Shown: positions 23,761 to 34,208 of the stretch, one piece after another | How positions within the stretch are numbered: the stretch's first letter is position 1 | Layout of the letters: each line of letters opens with the position of its first letter | DNA from: Latrodectus hesperus | Taxonomy: Eukaryota > Arthropoda > Arachnida > Araneae > Theridiidae | Direction: 5' to 3' | Assembly: GCA_037975125.1 (NCBI GenBank) | Contig: CM075854.1 | Location: 66,435,071 to 66,499,070, forward strand | Length of the DNA: 64,000 nt | Made by a program: the position numbers and the translations under genes | The notes under the pieces: model-generated | What the model was told of the DNA's origin: nothing | Databases searched by the model: none | What the model saw: the letters and a program-made list of their open reading frames with translations, nothing else

Positions 23761-24149
23761 GTACCTATGCTGTTTTTCCGGCTTAAATATAAAAAATACA
23801 CTATCGTTAAAAATAATTTAACAAAAGTGTATTTTTGATAAGCCTGGCAATATTTAGGAAAACTTATTTTAAATATTAATATATTTATAAGTGTTTTAAG
23901 TGATAAAATTATTTGTGTTAAAGGATTTTTTAATACTTATAAATAAATTCAAAATGTAATAATTTATATAGTACAGTTATGTAAGTGAAATTAATATGTA
24001 ATGTATTTTACCCAATATCTAATATTTTTCACTATAGGACATTTCAGTATTTTAAAGTTTTCATTGCAGGACACAAAATTAACTTTCAATAATTTCAGTT
24101 TTATAGATTTGCTTTAATTTTTTTCACTGATATGAAAAATCAAATAAAT
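23761..24149. other. AT-rich spacer
   Basis: Nothing recognised. Confidence 0.4.
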
Positions 24150-24296
24150 GACAATATTAAGATTTTTTTAAAATAATTCCCAGTTTTAGAAAAAATAAAT
24201 TAGCAGGTTGATTTTCCTAATGTTTTCTTAACAAGTTTTACATTGGAAATTTAATTGCAAAAATCTAAATTTTTTATTGCTTTTGTGAGATATATA

Positions 24297-24585
24297 CAGG
24301 GTGATTATAAAAAAACTTTGCCAACATCTGCACTTCTAGCGTCCATTCTATTTAACCGATCAAGATGATATTTCAAATATAGTTCTTTTGAGATATGCGC
24401 TCGAGATTCTGTGAATGGCAACACAGTGGCCCTCGCGGTTACAGTTATAGTGACAGAAACTCGAAATTTTCGAATGGCAACGCCTACTTTTTACCATCGC
24501 AAAATGTTAAGCACATGCGAAAACCCTAAATAGCGTTGAAACGGTACCGATATGTCCGAAAACCGACGTGTTATACACATACAAA
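24297..24585 (+). repeat. Left long TIR of the DD41D element
   Basis: Reverse complement of about 25945-26229 with roughly one difference per 40-50 bases, fading past the word GACGTGTT. Confidence 0.9.
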
Positions 24586-24682
24586 CAGTTCTTCAAGGCG
24601 CACGGAGGAATAATGCATACGACAGAGACAAGACACTGCTTAGTGATGAGAACACATAGAGAAAAAAAATTCCTTATTAATT

Positions 24683-25761
24683 TCAAACATTTTCCACATG
24701 AGTGCCATCACAGGCAATTACTCATTGCATGCGGGAGACGGTGGACTATGTCGCTGCACGCAACATGGCACGAGGGATGTTTCCAATCTCACGCCGTATA
24801 GAATCCTTTAAGTCCGACAATGTTTGAGGATTGCACAGATAAACTCTGGATTTGAGATAGCCCCAAAACCAGAAATCCATAGGCGTCAGATCTGGGGATC
24901 GCGCAGGCCACGGAAAAGGATAATAGCGTGAGATGATGTGATCACCAAAATGCTGATCCAGGAGCCTTTTAACTGACCTCGCTATATGTGGAGGTGCGCC
25001 ATCTTACATCCAAACAATGTCATTGAGTGCATTCAGCCGACGCAACTCCGGTAAGACATGATTTTCAGCATGGCTGCATACCGAGGGCCCGTTACAGAAC
25101 ATGTTGCAGGGCCAGTCGGGGTCGTTTCCTCAAAGAAGAACGGACCCAGAACAAATGTAGCTGTAATGCCGCACCACGCAGTCACTTTGGCGTCAAATAA
25201 TGGTACTGGCGCCACAGCATGAGGTTTCGTCTCTCCCCAGTGCACACAATTCTTTGTGTTAATGCTGCCATTTAAGGTGAAATGCGCCTCATCCGTCCAT
25301 AGTATGCGAAGTGGCCAGTCGTTATCCGCATCATATCGTAACAAAAATGCATTTGCGAAGTCCAGACGTTGTTGTGGGTCACCCGGCTCCAACATCTGGA
25401 CGCGCTGGAACCGATAGGGAAACATGTGAAGTACCGAGCGCAAGGGCTTGCGGACCGTTGAGTTCGGAATATCCAACACACGCGCTATGCCTCTTGCGGT
25501 TTCTGTGTGTCCTGCAGTCACTGTATGGTGCACTTTCATGACAACGTCCTCAGAAACAGTTGGCCGTCCGGAGCGCTGTTTGTCACAGATGCAGCCTGTA
25601 TCTTCGAATTTCCGCACTAAATCACGCAGAGCTTGCTGAGTACATGGGCCGCGTCGTTGTCGATGATTGCGGCGATACACACGCAAGGCTTCCGCAGCGT
25701 TCATCCCATTTTGGTAATAGAGTTTGATCAATTCACCGCGAACTTTCCTAATAAGACTCAT
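24683..25761 (-). pseudogene. DD41D transposase with four lesions
   Basis: It starts MSLIRKVRGELIKLYYQNGM with a helix-turn-helix and arginine-rich region (YRRNHRQRRGP, then DKQRSGRPTVS). The catalytic core shows LWTDEAHFTLNGS (first Asp), DGAPPHIARS (second Asp) and SPDLTPMDFWFWG. From the second Asp to the Asp of PMD there are 41 residues. A one-base loss in an A-run near 25060 shifts the frame. A TAA stands where a Gln codon is usual, just before the second Asp (about 25003). A TAG near 24744 and a TGA near 24720 interrupt the tail, which ends at 24683. The rest is open, so the copy is young but inactive. Confidence 0.88.
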
Positions 25762-25944
25762 ATCGTCGGCATGTGCGAGTTCCCGAATGACGACTTCGCA
25801 TACCCGCTTGGTATTTTATAGGTTTCCTACGCTGAATATCTGGCGACCGGCGTTCTGTGATTGGTTTCTTGACTCTGTCACATGCAAATTTATTGCATGC
25901 GCCCAGATCGTGTTTTATTGGCCGGTTTTCAGAACTGTTTTTTG

Positions 25945-26229
25945 TGTTTGCAGAACACGTCCGTTTTTAGACATATCGGTACCGTTTCAACGCTATTTAG
26001 GCTTTTCGCATGTGCTGAACATTTTGCGATGGTAAAAAGTAGACGTTGCCATTCGAAAATTTCGAGTTTCTGTCACTATAACTGTAACCGCGAGGGCCAC
26101 TGTGTTGCCATTCACAGAATCTCGAGCGCATATCTCAAAAGAACTATATTTGAAATATCATCTTGATTGGTTAAATAGAATGGACGCTAGAAGTGCAGAT
26201 GTTGGCAAAGTTTTTTTATAATCACCCTG
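25945..26229 (-). repeat. Right long TIR of the DD41D element
   Basis: Mirror of the left TIR, ending ATCACCCTG before the TA at 26230. Confidence 0.9.
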
Positions 26230-26399
26230 TATTTTAACATGCGTGCACAGATTCAGTTTTAGAAATTAAAATCCTACAAATTCAATTAGTTTCAATATAT
26301 CTGTAACAATAGGTATAAATTTATTTACAAAACCTTTCTACACTAGATACATTTGATAAATTTAAAATAAAACATTGATTCATTATTTTAATATAGAAC

Positions 26400-26705
26400 A
26401 CAGACAATATTCATTAAGATTTTATTTTAAAAAATAATTTCCAATTTTAGAAAAAATAAATTAGGAAACTGTTCATTGTTATGGTTTTCAAAATGTTTTC
26501 TTAGCAAATTTAACTTTAGAAATTTAACTGCAAAAAATCTAAATTTTTTTATTGCTTTTATAAGATATATATTTTAACATGTGTGCATAGATTCAGTTTT
26601 AGAAATCAAAATCATACAAATTAGTTTTAATATATTTGTAAAAATAGGTATAAATTATTCTCAACTAGATACATTTGATAAATTTAAAATAAAACATTGA
26701 TTCTA
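26400..26705. repeat. ~300-bp duplicate, copy B (empty target site)
   Basis: Paralogue of copy A without the transposon. It reads GATATATATTTTAACATG where copy A has the element flanked by TA. Confidence 0.85.
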
Positions 26706-27095
26706 TGGTCTTAGCTTAATGTTTTATATATATATTGATATTTTCTATTAATAGTTGAAAAATCGACTTAAATATGAATATTCTAGAACATTTCTAAAAG
26801 CAACATTTGCAGATCTAAAAGTGATAAAAGAAATGAGTTACAAATTTTTGGTAACAACTGTATTAAATACATTATTGTAATAAGATTAAAAATTCAGTTA
26901 TATATTCAGATAAAGTGTCCCTATTTTACAGCATTTTTGATTTTAATATTTGTTAAACTATCTACTTCAATATTTATGAATTTATTCACAAAAACAAAAT
27001 CTTCACAAAAGATAAATCTTTATTATTTTTATAACATATTAACATTAGACTGGGCTTTTTCCAAAGCCCATTTCAAGCGCCCCCCCCCATCTCTA
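26706..27095. other. 3' flank of the DUF4806 gene (minus strand)
   Basis: AT-rich. On the minus strand a poly(A) signal (TTTATT on +, 27019-27024) lies about 75 bases past the stop. A C9 run sits at 27081-27089. Confidence 0.45.
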
Positions 27096-27283
27096 TCAGG
27101 AGAACGCATCAGCCATTTCTTGATGTCCTGCTGTACATCCATATCTGTTATACGGCTGGTTGGTTGGTTTTAATGGCGCAAGGTCCAAGTAAGGACAAGC
27201 TGGGCCAACACGCATCAGCCATTTCTTGATGTCCTGCTGTACATACATATCGTTTATACGGCTGTCATGGTGGCGAGAAGAAG
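27096..27283 (-). CDS. DUF4806 gene last exon with LINE-derived tail
   Basis: Acceptor TTTATTTGTAG before 27283. It reads SSRHHDSRINDMYVQQDIKK then WLMR, the family's C-terminal helix. It then runs in frame through a 51-bp LINE-derived insert (VGPACPYLDLAPLKPTNQP) and out of frame through the duplicated target, ending at TGA 27096. In the second copy of the duplication the original frame (VQQDIKKWLMRSPDRD) is still legible but is no longer read. Confidence 0.65.
27104..27158. repeat. Target duplication, distal copy
   Basis: 55 bases repeated at 27210-27264 with about three differences. Confidence 0.9.
27159..27209 (-). mobile_element. 51-bp LINE 3'-end insertion inside the last exon
   Basis: On the minus strand it is a hairpin (TTGGCCCAGCTTGTCC, then GGACCTTGCGCCA) followed by TTAAAACCAACCAACC. 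This matches the last 50 bases of the full-length LINE at 30276-30333 on the same strand. It is best explained as an extremely 5'-truncated copy. The flanking duplication of 55 bp is long for target-primed insertion. Confidence 0.75.
27210..27264. repeat. Target duplication, proximal copy
   Basis: Pairs with 27104-27158. This copy is the one read by the current last exon. Confidence 0.9.
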
Positions 27284-27830
27284 CTACAAATAAACAAATT
27301 TTACTCATATAAATGTTAAATAAAGTAACATCAGAAACAAAGTAAGGTTAATATTTTTATAATTGATATTATTAACATTACATGGAAATATCACAAAAAT
27401 TAAATTTTAAGTTGTTAAAATATCAAAATTAAAATTTACGGAAAAAATTAATTTATTAAATTTAATTTATGTACTATAATCAACATTTTGATCCAATGGT
27501 AAACTTGGCATTTAAAAATACAAAAGTAATCCATAAATGAAAATAGAAAATAACAATTTTTCCCAATTTTAAGTTACAAACACAATATAAATTTAAATTA
27601 CATACGTTAAACCTAGAATAATAAAAATATGCAATTAAAATTATTTCAGAAACATGAAATATTATGTTCTTATGATTTGTTACAGTGATTATGATTTAGA
27701 AATATTTTGATTAAATTCAATTCATAAACTTTTACGTTTGAATTTAATGTTTCCATATTGCACTATATTACTTTTAAAATTTCTTTCTACAAGCAGTTAG
27801 CTTTAGAAAGTTTAAAAAAAAAATGCTAAC

Positions 27831-27996
27831 CTGTTATCAAATTCATAACATTCTGAAGGGTGGAAAAGGGATGCTTTACACCTCTACTGCCCTTCCAGTT
27901 GTATTGTTTTGACAACTTGTTTGTCATCAGTTCCATCAGAATTCTTTTGATAACACCACTGGAACTTGTTCCACCTTTATTAGTCAAAATAGTCAT
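27831..27996 (-). CDS. DUF4806 gene exon E (domain core)
   Basis: Acceptor TTATTATTTTCAG before 27996; donor AACAG|GTTAGC at 27831. It reads MTILTNKGGTSSSGVIKRIL, MELMTNKLSKQYNWKGSRG and KHPFSTLQNVMNLI: the GG..... RIL...T..L...YNW.G..G..F signature of DUF4806. Phases agree with both neighbours (0 in, 1 out). Confidence 0.78.
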
Positions 27997-28501
27997 CTGA
28001 AAATAATAACAAAATATCAGAAAAATAAATTCAAATGAAGTTCCAGTTTCCAAATCCATGTTAATGCTAATTTACCTGTCAAATATTTTTATATAGAAAC
28101 TTAATGTTTTTAAACTTTATTTTTTGTATTTCAATTGGTTTAAATTGTTAGGAAATTTAAATTATGTTGAAAAAAATTCCAGAAAAATTTAAAGCAAAAT
28201 CAGCTTTCTAGAATTTTTTCTAAAAAACATATCACAGTAAAAATTTAAATACAGTTTTCTTTGCAAAAAATAGATCAACACATATTTCTTCAATATAATA
28301 TTTGTATATTATTTTGTTATATATATTACAAAATTTACATCATAATTTATATTAATATATTGCTTTGGCTTACTCCTTAAAATTTATCATTGATCAACTA
28401 GTAAAACAAAGAAACTGGCATTTCTTTTTTCATTTTTGGATAAAAACTTTATTACTCTTTATTTTATAAATTTTTTTTGTTATTTATCAAATAATACTCA
28501 C

Positions 28502-28695
28502 TAAATTTCTAAAATTATCTTCATTAGCTAAGTAAACATTAAAAGAATCCATATCTTGTGTACTTAGCAAAGGCAAAAATTCACACATAGTAGGTAACCT
28601 AACATCACTGGATTTTAATTGCTGAATTTCAGTCTGAAGGTCTTTTATAGCCTGTTCTTGTTTTAAAAGTAAAGTTATAACCTTTTCCTGGAAAG
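28502..28695 (-). CDS. DUF4806 gene exon D (coiled coil and domain start)
   Basis: Acceptor TTTTTCTATTAAG before 28695; donor TTA|GTGAGT at 28502. It reads FQEKVITLLLKQEQ, a predicted coil (AIKDLQTEIQQLK), then FLPLLSTQDMDSFNVYLANE, the start of DUF4806. No stop in frame; phase 0 at the donor. Confidence 0.7.
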
Positions 28696-28860
28696 CTTAA
28701 TAGAAAAATAAAAGGATGACTTTTAAACAACATTAAATAGAACTTTAATGATTATTTTCTAAATAAAAACAAAAAGAATGCATTTAGAAGGCACTGCCCT
28801 CCAGTATTAAACCAATTAATTTTAAAATAACTCTCAGAATAATTTAAAAGGGATTTTTAC

Positions 28861-29251
28861 CATCATTCTTTTTTGCTAACACTAGAACATTTGACTATAT
28901 AATGTGAATCCAGCCTTTGGTTATTGTTGCTGGATAATCTACCAGTAGGAGTAAATAATGGTGATGATAAAGGTTTTTGCCTCACAAAGAGACTCTTCAT
29001 ATTATAATCTTCTAATAATGAAGATTTCTCCCCAGTCGATATCAGTGACTGGGAAGGTGCTTCAGAATCAGATGATTTTGAAGAATATAAAGCTTTTTTA
29101 TATCGTATTGCTCTAGATTTTTTCAAATTTTCATAACTTTCAGATGCTAAATCTGAAGTATCTTCAGCATCCCTCAGTCTCTTGCGAGCTCTTGTATATG
29201 CATCCGAAAGTTTTCACAAGTTGTTGCTTATTATACAAAAATAAGAAAATA
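28861..29251 (-). CDS. DUF4806 gene exon C (linker), two frame breaks
   Basis: Acceptor ATTTTTCTTTTTAG before 29251; donor GATG|GTAAAA at 28861. It reads ARKRLRDAEDTSDLASESYE, the usual transition motif of the family, then a Ser-rich linker (YSSKSSDSEAPSQSLIS). The frame on the 5' side of an AAAA run (about 29207-29214) and the frame after a run of six A (about 28866-28874) are each off by one. Removing one A from each run would give an open exon whose phase fits the next one. Two same-sign homopolymer faults suggest read errors as much as decay. Confidence 0.6.
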
Positions 29252-29494
29252 CTAAAAAGAAAAATTATAAATATTAAAATTAAACTTAAAAAAATCCACA
29301 TCTTACAAGGAAAAAAAAACTATTAATCTCCTTATTAAATGAAATTTAAAAATACACAGAATTTTTCAAAATTGTAATAATATTTATGATGAACACAGTA
29401 ATTACAAAATATAACTAACTTAAGTATGAACAAATCATAGCTAATAAAACCAAGATAATAACAAACCACAAGAAAACAGGCAACCACATGAGAC

Positions 29495-29660
29495 CTTCAT
29501 CCAATTTTCATTAGGAACTTCAAAGTCTTCAATAGCACGCCTAATTCTGTTAGGCATCTTATAAGGAGGCCAGTAACACATATTTCCATCCATCCAATTA
29601 GATGCGACAACTGCCACACTTTTATCTCCTGTTTCCTCTACGAATTCTACAACTTGAAAG
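29495..29660 (-). CDS. DUF4806 gene exon A (N-terminal module)
   Basis: Acceptor TTTTTCACATAG before 29660. It reads FQVVEFVEETGDKSVAVV, then NWMDGNMCYWPPYKM and IRRAIEDFEVPNENWMK. The Trp- and Pro-rich CYWPPYK core is typical of the N-terminal part of many arthropod DUF4806 proteins. No consensus donor follows: either GT after AAG at 29495, or a site up to about 20-30 bases later. The gene start lies further upstream and was not found. Confidence 0.6.
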
Positions 29661-30262
29661 CTATGTGAAAAATATTTAATGAATAAATTCTGTTTCTGTT
29701 TTTAGGATAAGTAGTTTTTTAATTGTAAATAGATAGTTATTGACCATTTTGTTAAAAAAATTTTGTTTTATATTCTTTTAATAAAAGTTTATTCTATAAA
29801 AACAATGATTCACTTTAAAGCTCATATATTTTGTAAAATTATGAAAAACACAATATTTATATGTAACATGCAAACTTTTTGCAAAATCCTGTCAAGGCAT
29901 TATATATATATATAGAAGAGTATGATTAAGTTTCAAAAATCTTATTTATTAATTACCCATTTAATATTTTTTAAATGAACCTATTTTTAAAATATTTAAT
30001 AAAGTATTTTTACATGTTTCAAGTTTTAGTAAACTGGAAGTGTTGATCCCTTATGATTACAAAATCAAAAATGGAATACCTCTTTACAATTTTGAGAGAT
30101 GCTTCCAAAAATTTCTATAATTTTGAATGCAAGTCAAGAAATCATTACTGCATATTATTTCCCAAGTTTTATATACCACCATTTTCATTTGCTGATATGA
30201 ATTTTATCATTAAATGTAAACTTGCAATGAATCTCACCTTGATTATAGAAGATTATAAAAAA
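29661..30262. other. AT-rich sequence upstream of DUF4806 exon A
   Basis: No further exon recognised on the minus strand. It is probably intron, cut by the LINE at 30276. Confidence 0.4.
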
Positions 30263-30275
30263 TAGATATGAATTA
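30263..30275. repeat. Left 13-bp target-site duplication of the LINE
   Basis: TAGATATGAATTA, identical at 35870-35882. Confidence 0.93.
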
Positions 30276-30298
30276 GTTGGTTGGTTGGTTGGGTTTTA

Positions 30299-30332
30299 TG
30301 GCGCAAGGTCCAAAAATGGACATGCTGCGCCA
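30299..30332 (-). other. 3'-terminal hairpin of the LINE
   Basis: TGGCGCA..GGTCC pairs with GGAC..TGCGCCA around a short loop, just before the (AACC)n tail. It is kept in the 27159 insertion and, degraded, near 62845-62868. A 3' hairpin is where LINE reverse transcriptases of stringent type recognise their RNA. Confidence 0.7.
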
Positions 30333-30527
30333 AGAATAAAGTTTTGGAGGAGTATTTTTATTTTATTTATTATTTTTTTTTACTTATTTTTTTCATATAT
30401 ATATATTTAAACCCAAGCAACATTAAAATATTAAAACACAAAAACCAGTGTATAAGTTATCTTAAAATGTATATATTAAATAAGATAAATCAAATATATA
30501 TAAAATCTTAAAATGTATAAATATAAA

Positions 30528-30920
30528 TCATATAAAATTTAAAAAACCTATTGCTCTCAAATAAGCAAATAGGTTCCTGTGAGGTGGCTCCCCCAGCAAA
30601 TCAAATAGAGTTAAAAGGTTTGTTTTAAAAAATTTAAAACGGTAGACGTTAAAAGTAGAACATGATATTAAAATATGATAAACAGAAAATGGTTCATCAC
30701 ACGCCACACACCATGGATTTAAATCACTTAGAAACAAATGTTTGTGTGTGAAACGTGTGTGTCCGATACGAAGGCGAAATAATCTAACATCAGCACTTCG
30801 TAACGGTAAAACAGATAATGAGGTGAGGGATGGGAAAATGGTATGTAATTTGTTGACGACCTGTAAGTTCCACGATTCCTGCCATAGACCATATATAAAA
30901 CTTTTTATAGCCTTTCTCAC
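30528..30920 (-). pseudogene. LINE ORF2, C-terminal part
   Basis: Reads VRKAIKSFIYGLWQESW, LRSADVRLFRLRIGHTRFTH and the zinc-binding tail CVACDEPFSVYHILISC, ending LFAYLRAIGFLNFI and stop. It follows the RNase H frame after a two-base shift in a CT repeat near 30920. Confidence 0.88.
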
Positions 30921-32809
30921 ATCTGAGAGAGAGGAACCGATGGTAATATTGGATCTGATGCAGCCTTTGCTGCTGCATCCGCTCTCTCATTTCCATCAAG
31001 ACCTACGTGACTTGGTATCCAACAAAATATAATATCATATCCCTTGCCAGCAAGGGAATATAATGCTCTAAAAATCTTTGACACAACAGGATGGCAAGTA
31101 AAACTATATTTTCTCAATGCTTCCAATACACTCATGCTGTCAGTATATATACAAAATTGACGATGATCAACTGTATTCACATGCTGAAGCGCATAAAAGA
31201 TAGCTGCGGCTTCAGCAGTAAAGATGTAGCAGGACGAATGTAGACTGTGACTAAAAACTGTGTTATTTATAACAATTCCACAGCCCACGTGTCCTGCTGA
31301 TTTTGAACCATCCGTAAATACAGGTGTGTATGATTGATACTGACAGCGATGGGAGGTAAATAGTATTAGAAAAACAATAGGTGTTGTGTCTGATTTTAAA
31401 AACTGAGGAAAAGAGTTATTAAAATTAATGGTTGGATCATACCAAGGCGGATGAACAAAAGTATTAATTGTCTCTATCCGAATATCACATAGGTCTGTGA
31501 GCCACAGATATGATTTGGCTCTTGTGAGAAAAGGTGGGATGCTCATTGGTCGAGCATCAAACAGTCTTTTAAGAGAGGCATTAGGAACCATGGAACGTAA
31601 TAGGTGATGTGGGGTCGACATAATTTTTGCGTAGTAATTGAGAGATTGCTGCATTCGTCTCAGGTCTAAGGGTAGTTGTTCACAAACAGCATATAGACTC
31701 TGGACGGGTGATGTGCGGAAGGCTCCAGAACATATCCTCAAAGCAGAGTGATGAACTGTGTCCAACCTTCGTAAAACGGAAGATCTAGCTGATCCATAAA
31801 CAACACTTCCGTAGTCAATGCGGGACAAGATCAATGACTGATATACTCGAAGAAGTGATGTGCGATCTGCACCCCAAGATGTATTTGACAACACTTTGAG
31901 GATATTAAGCGATCGCTCACACTTCTTCCGCAAATACAAAACATGGGGAAAAAAGGTTAATTTTCGGTCAAAGATAATTCCCAGAAATTTTATTTCATTG
32001 ACTACTTGTATTGGGATGTTGTTGATATTGATAACTGGATCATTATGTAGGCTAGTCTTTTTACAGAAGTGGACACATCTACTCTTGCTAGGAGATAAAG
32101 TATGGACATTCTCAGCACACCATGCGGCAAGCTTGTTAACTGCTGTTTGAAGTTGTCTCTCAATTAACCGCATATTCGAACCCTGACATGATATTTGCAG
32201 GTCGTCAACATAGAGTGTACCATTTATTGATGGTGGTAGTTGATGTAGAATGTTACTGATGAATAAATTAAAAATTGTGACACTTAAAATGGAGCCTTGG
32301 GGGACACCCTCGGCTTGAATAAAAGTATTGGAATATACAGTTCCAATACGAACTTTAAAAACACGGGAGCTTAAAAAATTTTGTACGAATATCGGAAGAT
32401 TACCCCGAAAGCCAAAATTATATAATGAATGGAGAATTCCATATCGCCATTTACGGTCATATGCCTTCTCAATGTCAAAGAAAATGGAGACCAGATGGTT
32501 TCTCCGCACAAAAGCATTGCGGATTTGGGTCTCCAAATATGTGATATTATCAAGAGTGGATCTCCCTTTACGGAAGCCACTCTGATTTATATGTATATAT
32601 TTATATTTTTCTAAGACATATACGAGACGGGCGTTGACCATACGTTCGAGAGTCTTACAGAAGCAACTCGTCAGAGCAATTTGTCGATAATTTGAAGGAT
32701 CTGAAGGATCTTTACCAGCCTTAAGAACCGGAATCACTATCGCTTCATTCCAAACTGATAGGAATTTCTTTTCATTCCAGATCCTATTGAACAAAAGTAA
32801 TATGTTCAA
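30917..32809 (-). pseudogene. LINE ORF2, reverse transcriptase and RNase H part
   Basis: A 630-codon frame. RT blocks in order: AIVIPVLKAGKDPSDPSNYR, GFRKGRSTLDNI, FDIEKAYDR, GVPQGSILSVTIFN, LYVDDLQISCQG (the catalytic Asp pair) and IKFLGIIFDRKL. The RNase H domain follows with FTDGSKSAGHVGCG (Asp), FTAEAAAIFYAL (Glu), IYTDSMSVLEAL (Asp) and WIPSHVGLDGNERADAAA (last Asp). All catalytic residues are present. One extra base near 32819 separates it from the endonuclease frame. No other stop was seen. Confidence 0.93.
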
Positions 32810-34205
32810 TAGGGAGTCTTGGACTTAAATTTCGAAGCATTTGATAGCTGATTCCATCAGGTCCTGGACTGGTATTATTGGCCTGCTGTAATGCTCTCTT
32901 CAATTCCAACATCCGAAATTCACAGTTGTAAGGCAAGGCTTCACCATGGTTGAAACGAATTGGTATTCGTTCAGCGCGACTCTTTGTCCTTAAGAACGAA
33001 GGACTATAAGAGTCGTTGCTGGAAACGGTTGCAAAGGTTTCACCAAGGACGTTAGCGATGTCCTTAGGAGAAGAGTAAACAGCAGCTCCGGATTTTAAGA
33101 TAGGAATAGAAAATTCTCTATATAATCCATTGGCTGCTTTCACTTTTCTCCACAACTGCTTACTAGATGTGGAAGAAGTAATTGAGGACACATAGCGAGA
33201 CCAAGAATCCTTCTTACTTCGACGACGAGCTCTGCGAGCTAATGCTTTTGCTCTCTTAAATGCGATAAGATTCTCCGTTGTGGGGTACCTCCTAAATAAC
33301 CCCCATAACTTCCTCTGTTTTTTAAATGTTTCTTGGCATTCTTTAGTCCACCAAGGTTTGCTACGCCTATGTGGTATAGAGGAACTCTTAGGAATTGATG
33401 TATCAGCTGCATTCTTAATTGTTTCGGTGACTTTATATACAGCAATATCAATGTCCTCGATTGAAACCATTTCATCATCAATAACTGACAATTGTGTAAA
33501 TAACGTCCAATCTGCCCGACTGTACACGTAAGTAGGTAAGCGTTGTCTTACACTACTACCTCTAGTCTGGGAGATGACGAGAGGAAAATGATCGCTGTTG
33601 TGCAGATCATTTCCTACTGTTAGATTTAACAATGGCAGAATAGATGGAGAACAAATGGCTAAATCGAGGCAATGAAACGTTCTTGTGGGTAGATGGAAAT
33701 ATGTCTTCTCGTCGGTATTAAGCAGACAGAGACAGTTATCAGAAATAAACTGTTCTATCTGTCGACCACGAGAATTGATATCATCACTTCCCCACAAAGA
33801 ATTATGTCCGTTAAAATCACCGAGTAACAAAAATGGTGTAGGCAGCTGATCAACTAATGCGTCGAGTTCCTCTTGGCGGATGACATTATTATGTGGTGGT
33901 AAATATAAACTACAGACTGTAATTATACATGTAGTGTGAATTTTAACAGCTACAGCCTGTAGAGTAGTATTTAGTGGATGGACAGTTCTGGGGAAATTAT
34001 TTGATGTGAAAATACAAACACCACCAGACACTGCACCATCATCACCACAGTCTCTTCTAAAGCATTTAAACCCTCGCACAGCAATAATGTTGGAAGTCTT
34101 CAGGAATGTCTCCTGAAGTGCAACGCATGCGGGGTTGTAAGTTGTTATAAGAGACTTAATGTCATCAAGATGTGATTGCAAACCATGGCAGTTCCTAGAA
34201 ATAAA
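32784..34205 (-). pseudogene. LINE ORF2, endonuclease part
   Basis: APE-type endonuclease: CHGLQSHLDDIKSL, VALQETFLKTS (catalytic Glu), LLLGDFNGHNSLWGSDD, and SDHFPLVISQT (Asp-His). A linker leads to GPDGISYQMLRNL at the RT entry. The frame is open from 34205, just after a TAA that lies in this frame inside ORF1's last codons. No ATG precedes the endonuclease motifs, so the start was lost or a non-AUG/reinitiation start is used. Confidence 0.9.
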
Positions 34206-34208
34206 GGA

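Larger units (their letters stand above)
24297..26229 (-). mobile_element. DD41D mariner-superfamily transposon, long TIRs
   Basis: TA duplications at 24295-24296 and 26230-26231 bound a 1933-bp element. Its inverted repeats start CAGGGTGATTATAAAAAAAC and remain nearly identical for about 290 bases. One transposase lies between them on the minus strand. Long TIRs and the D..41..D spacing place it with the rosa-like DD41D group. The related copy at 26400-26705 shows the undisturbed target (ATATATTTTAACATG). Confidence 0.93.
24150..26395. repeat. ~300-bp duplicate, copy A, split by the DD41D element
   Basis: 24150-24296 plus 26232-26395 correspond in order to 26400-26705: shared TTTTAGAAAAAATAAATTAG, AAATCTAAATTTTTTATTGC and CAGATTCAGTTTTAGAAA. 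Copy A differs from B mainly by the transposon. Confidence 0.85.
27096..29660 (-). pseudogene. DUF4806-domain gene, five exons, possibly disrupted
   Basis: On the minus strand, exons at 29660-29495, 29251-28861, 28695-28502, 27996-27831 and 27283-27096 carry consecutive parts of an arthropod DUF4806 protein: an N-terminal module (FQVVEFVEE, CYWPPYKMP, RIRRAIEDFEVP), a Lys/Ser-rich linker, a coiled segment (LLLKQEQAIKDLQTEIQQLK) and the DUF4806 domain (SSSGVIKRILMELMTNKL, YNWKGSRGVKHPF, DIKKWLMR). Four boundaries have good splice sites and matching phases. The exact donor of the first exon is unclear. One extra A in each of two A-runs breaks exon C, and a LINE-derived insert changes the end. 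Function of the family is unknown. It is either a young pseudogene or a real gene with homopolymer sequencing errors. Confidence 0.72.

Noticed and set aside
25311..26166. Several + strand open frames inside the DD41D element
   Set aside because: Antisense shadows of the transposase and of the right TIR.
33239..33531. Open frames on both strands inside the LINE endonuclease region
   Set aside because: Shadows of ORF2 in other frames.
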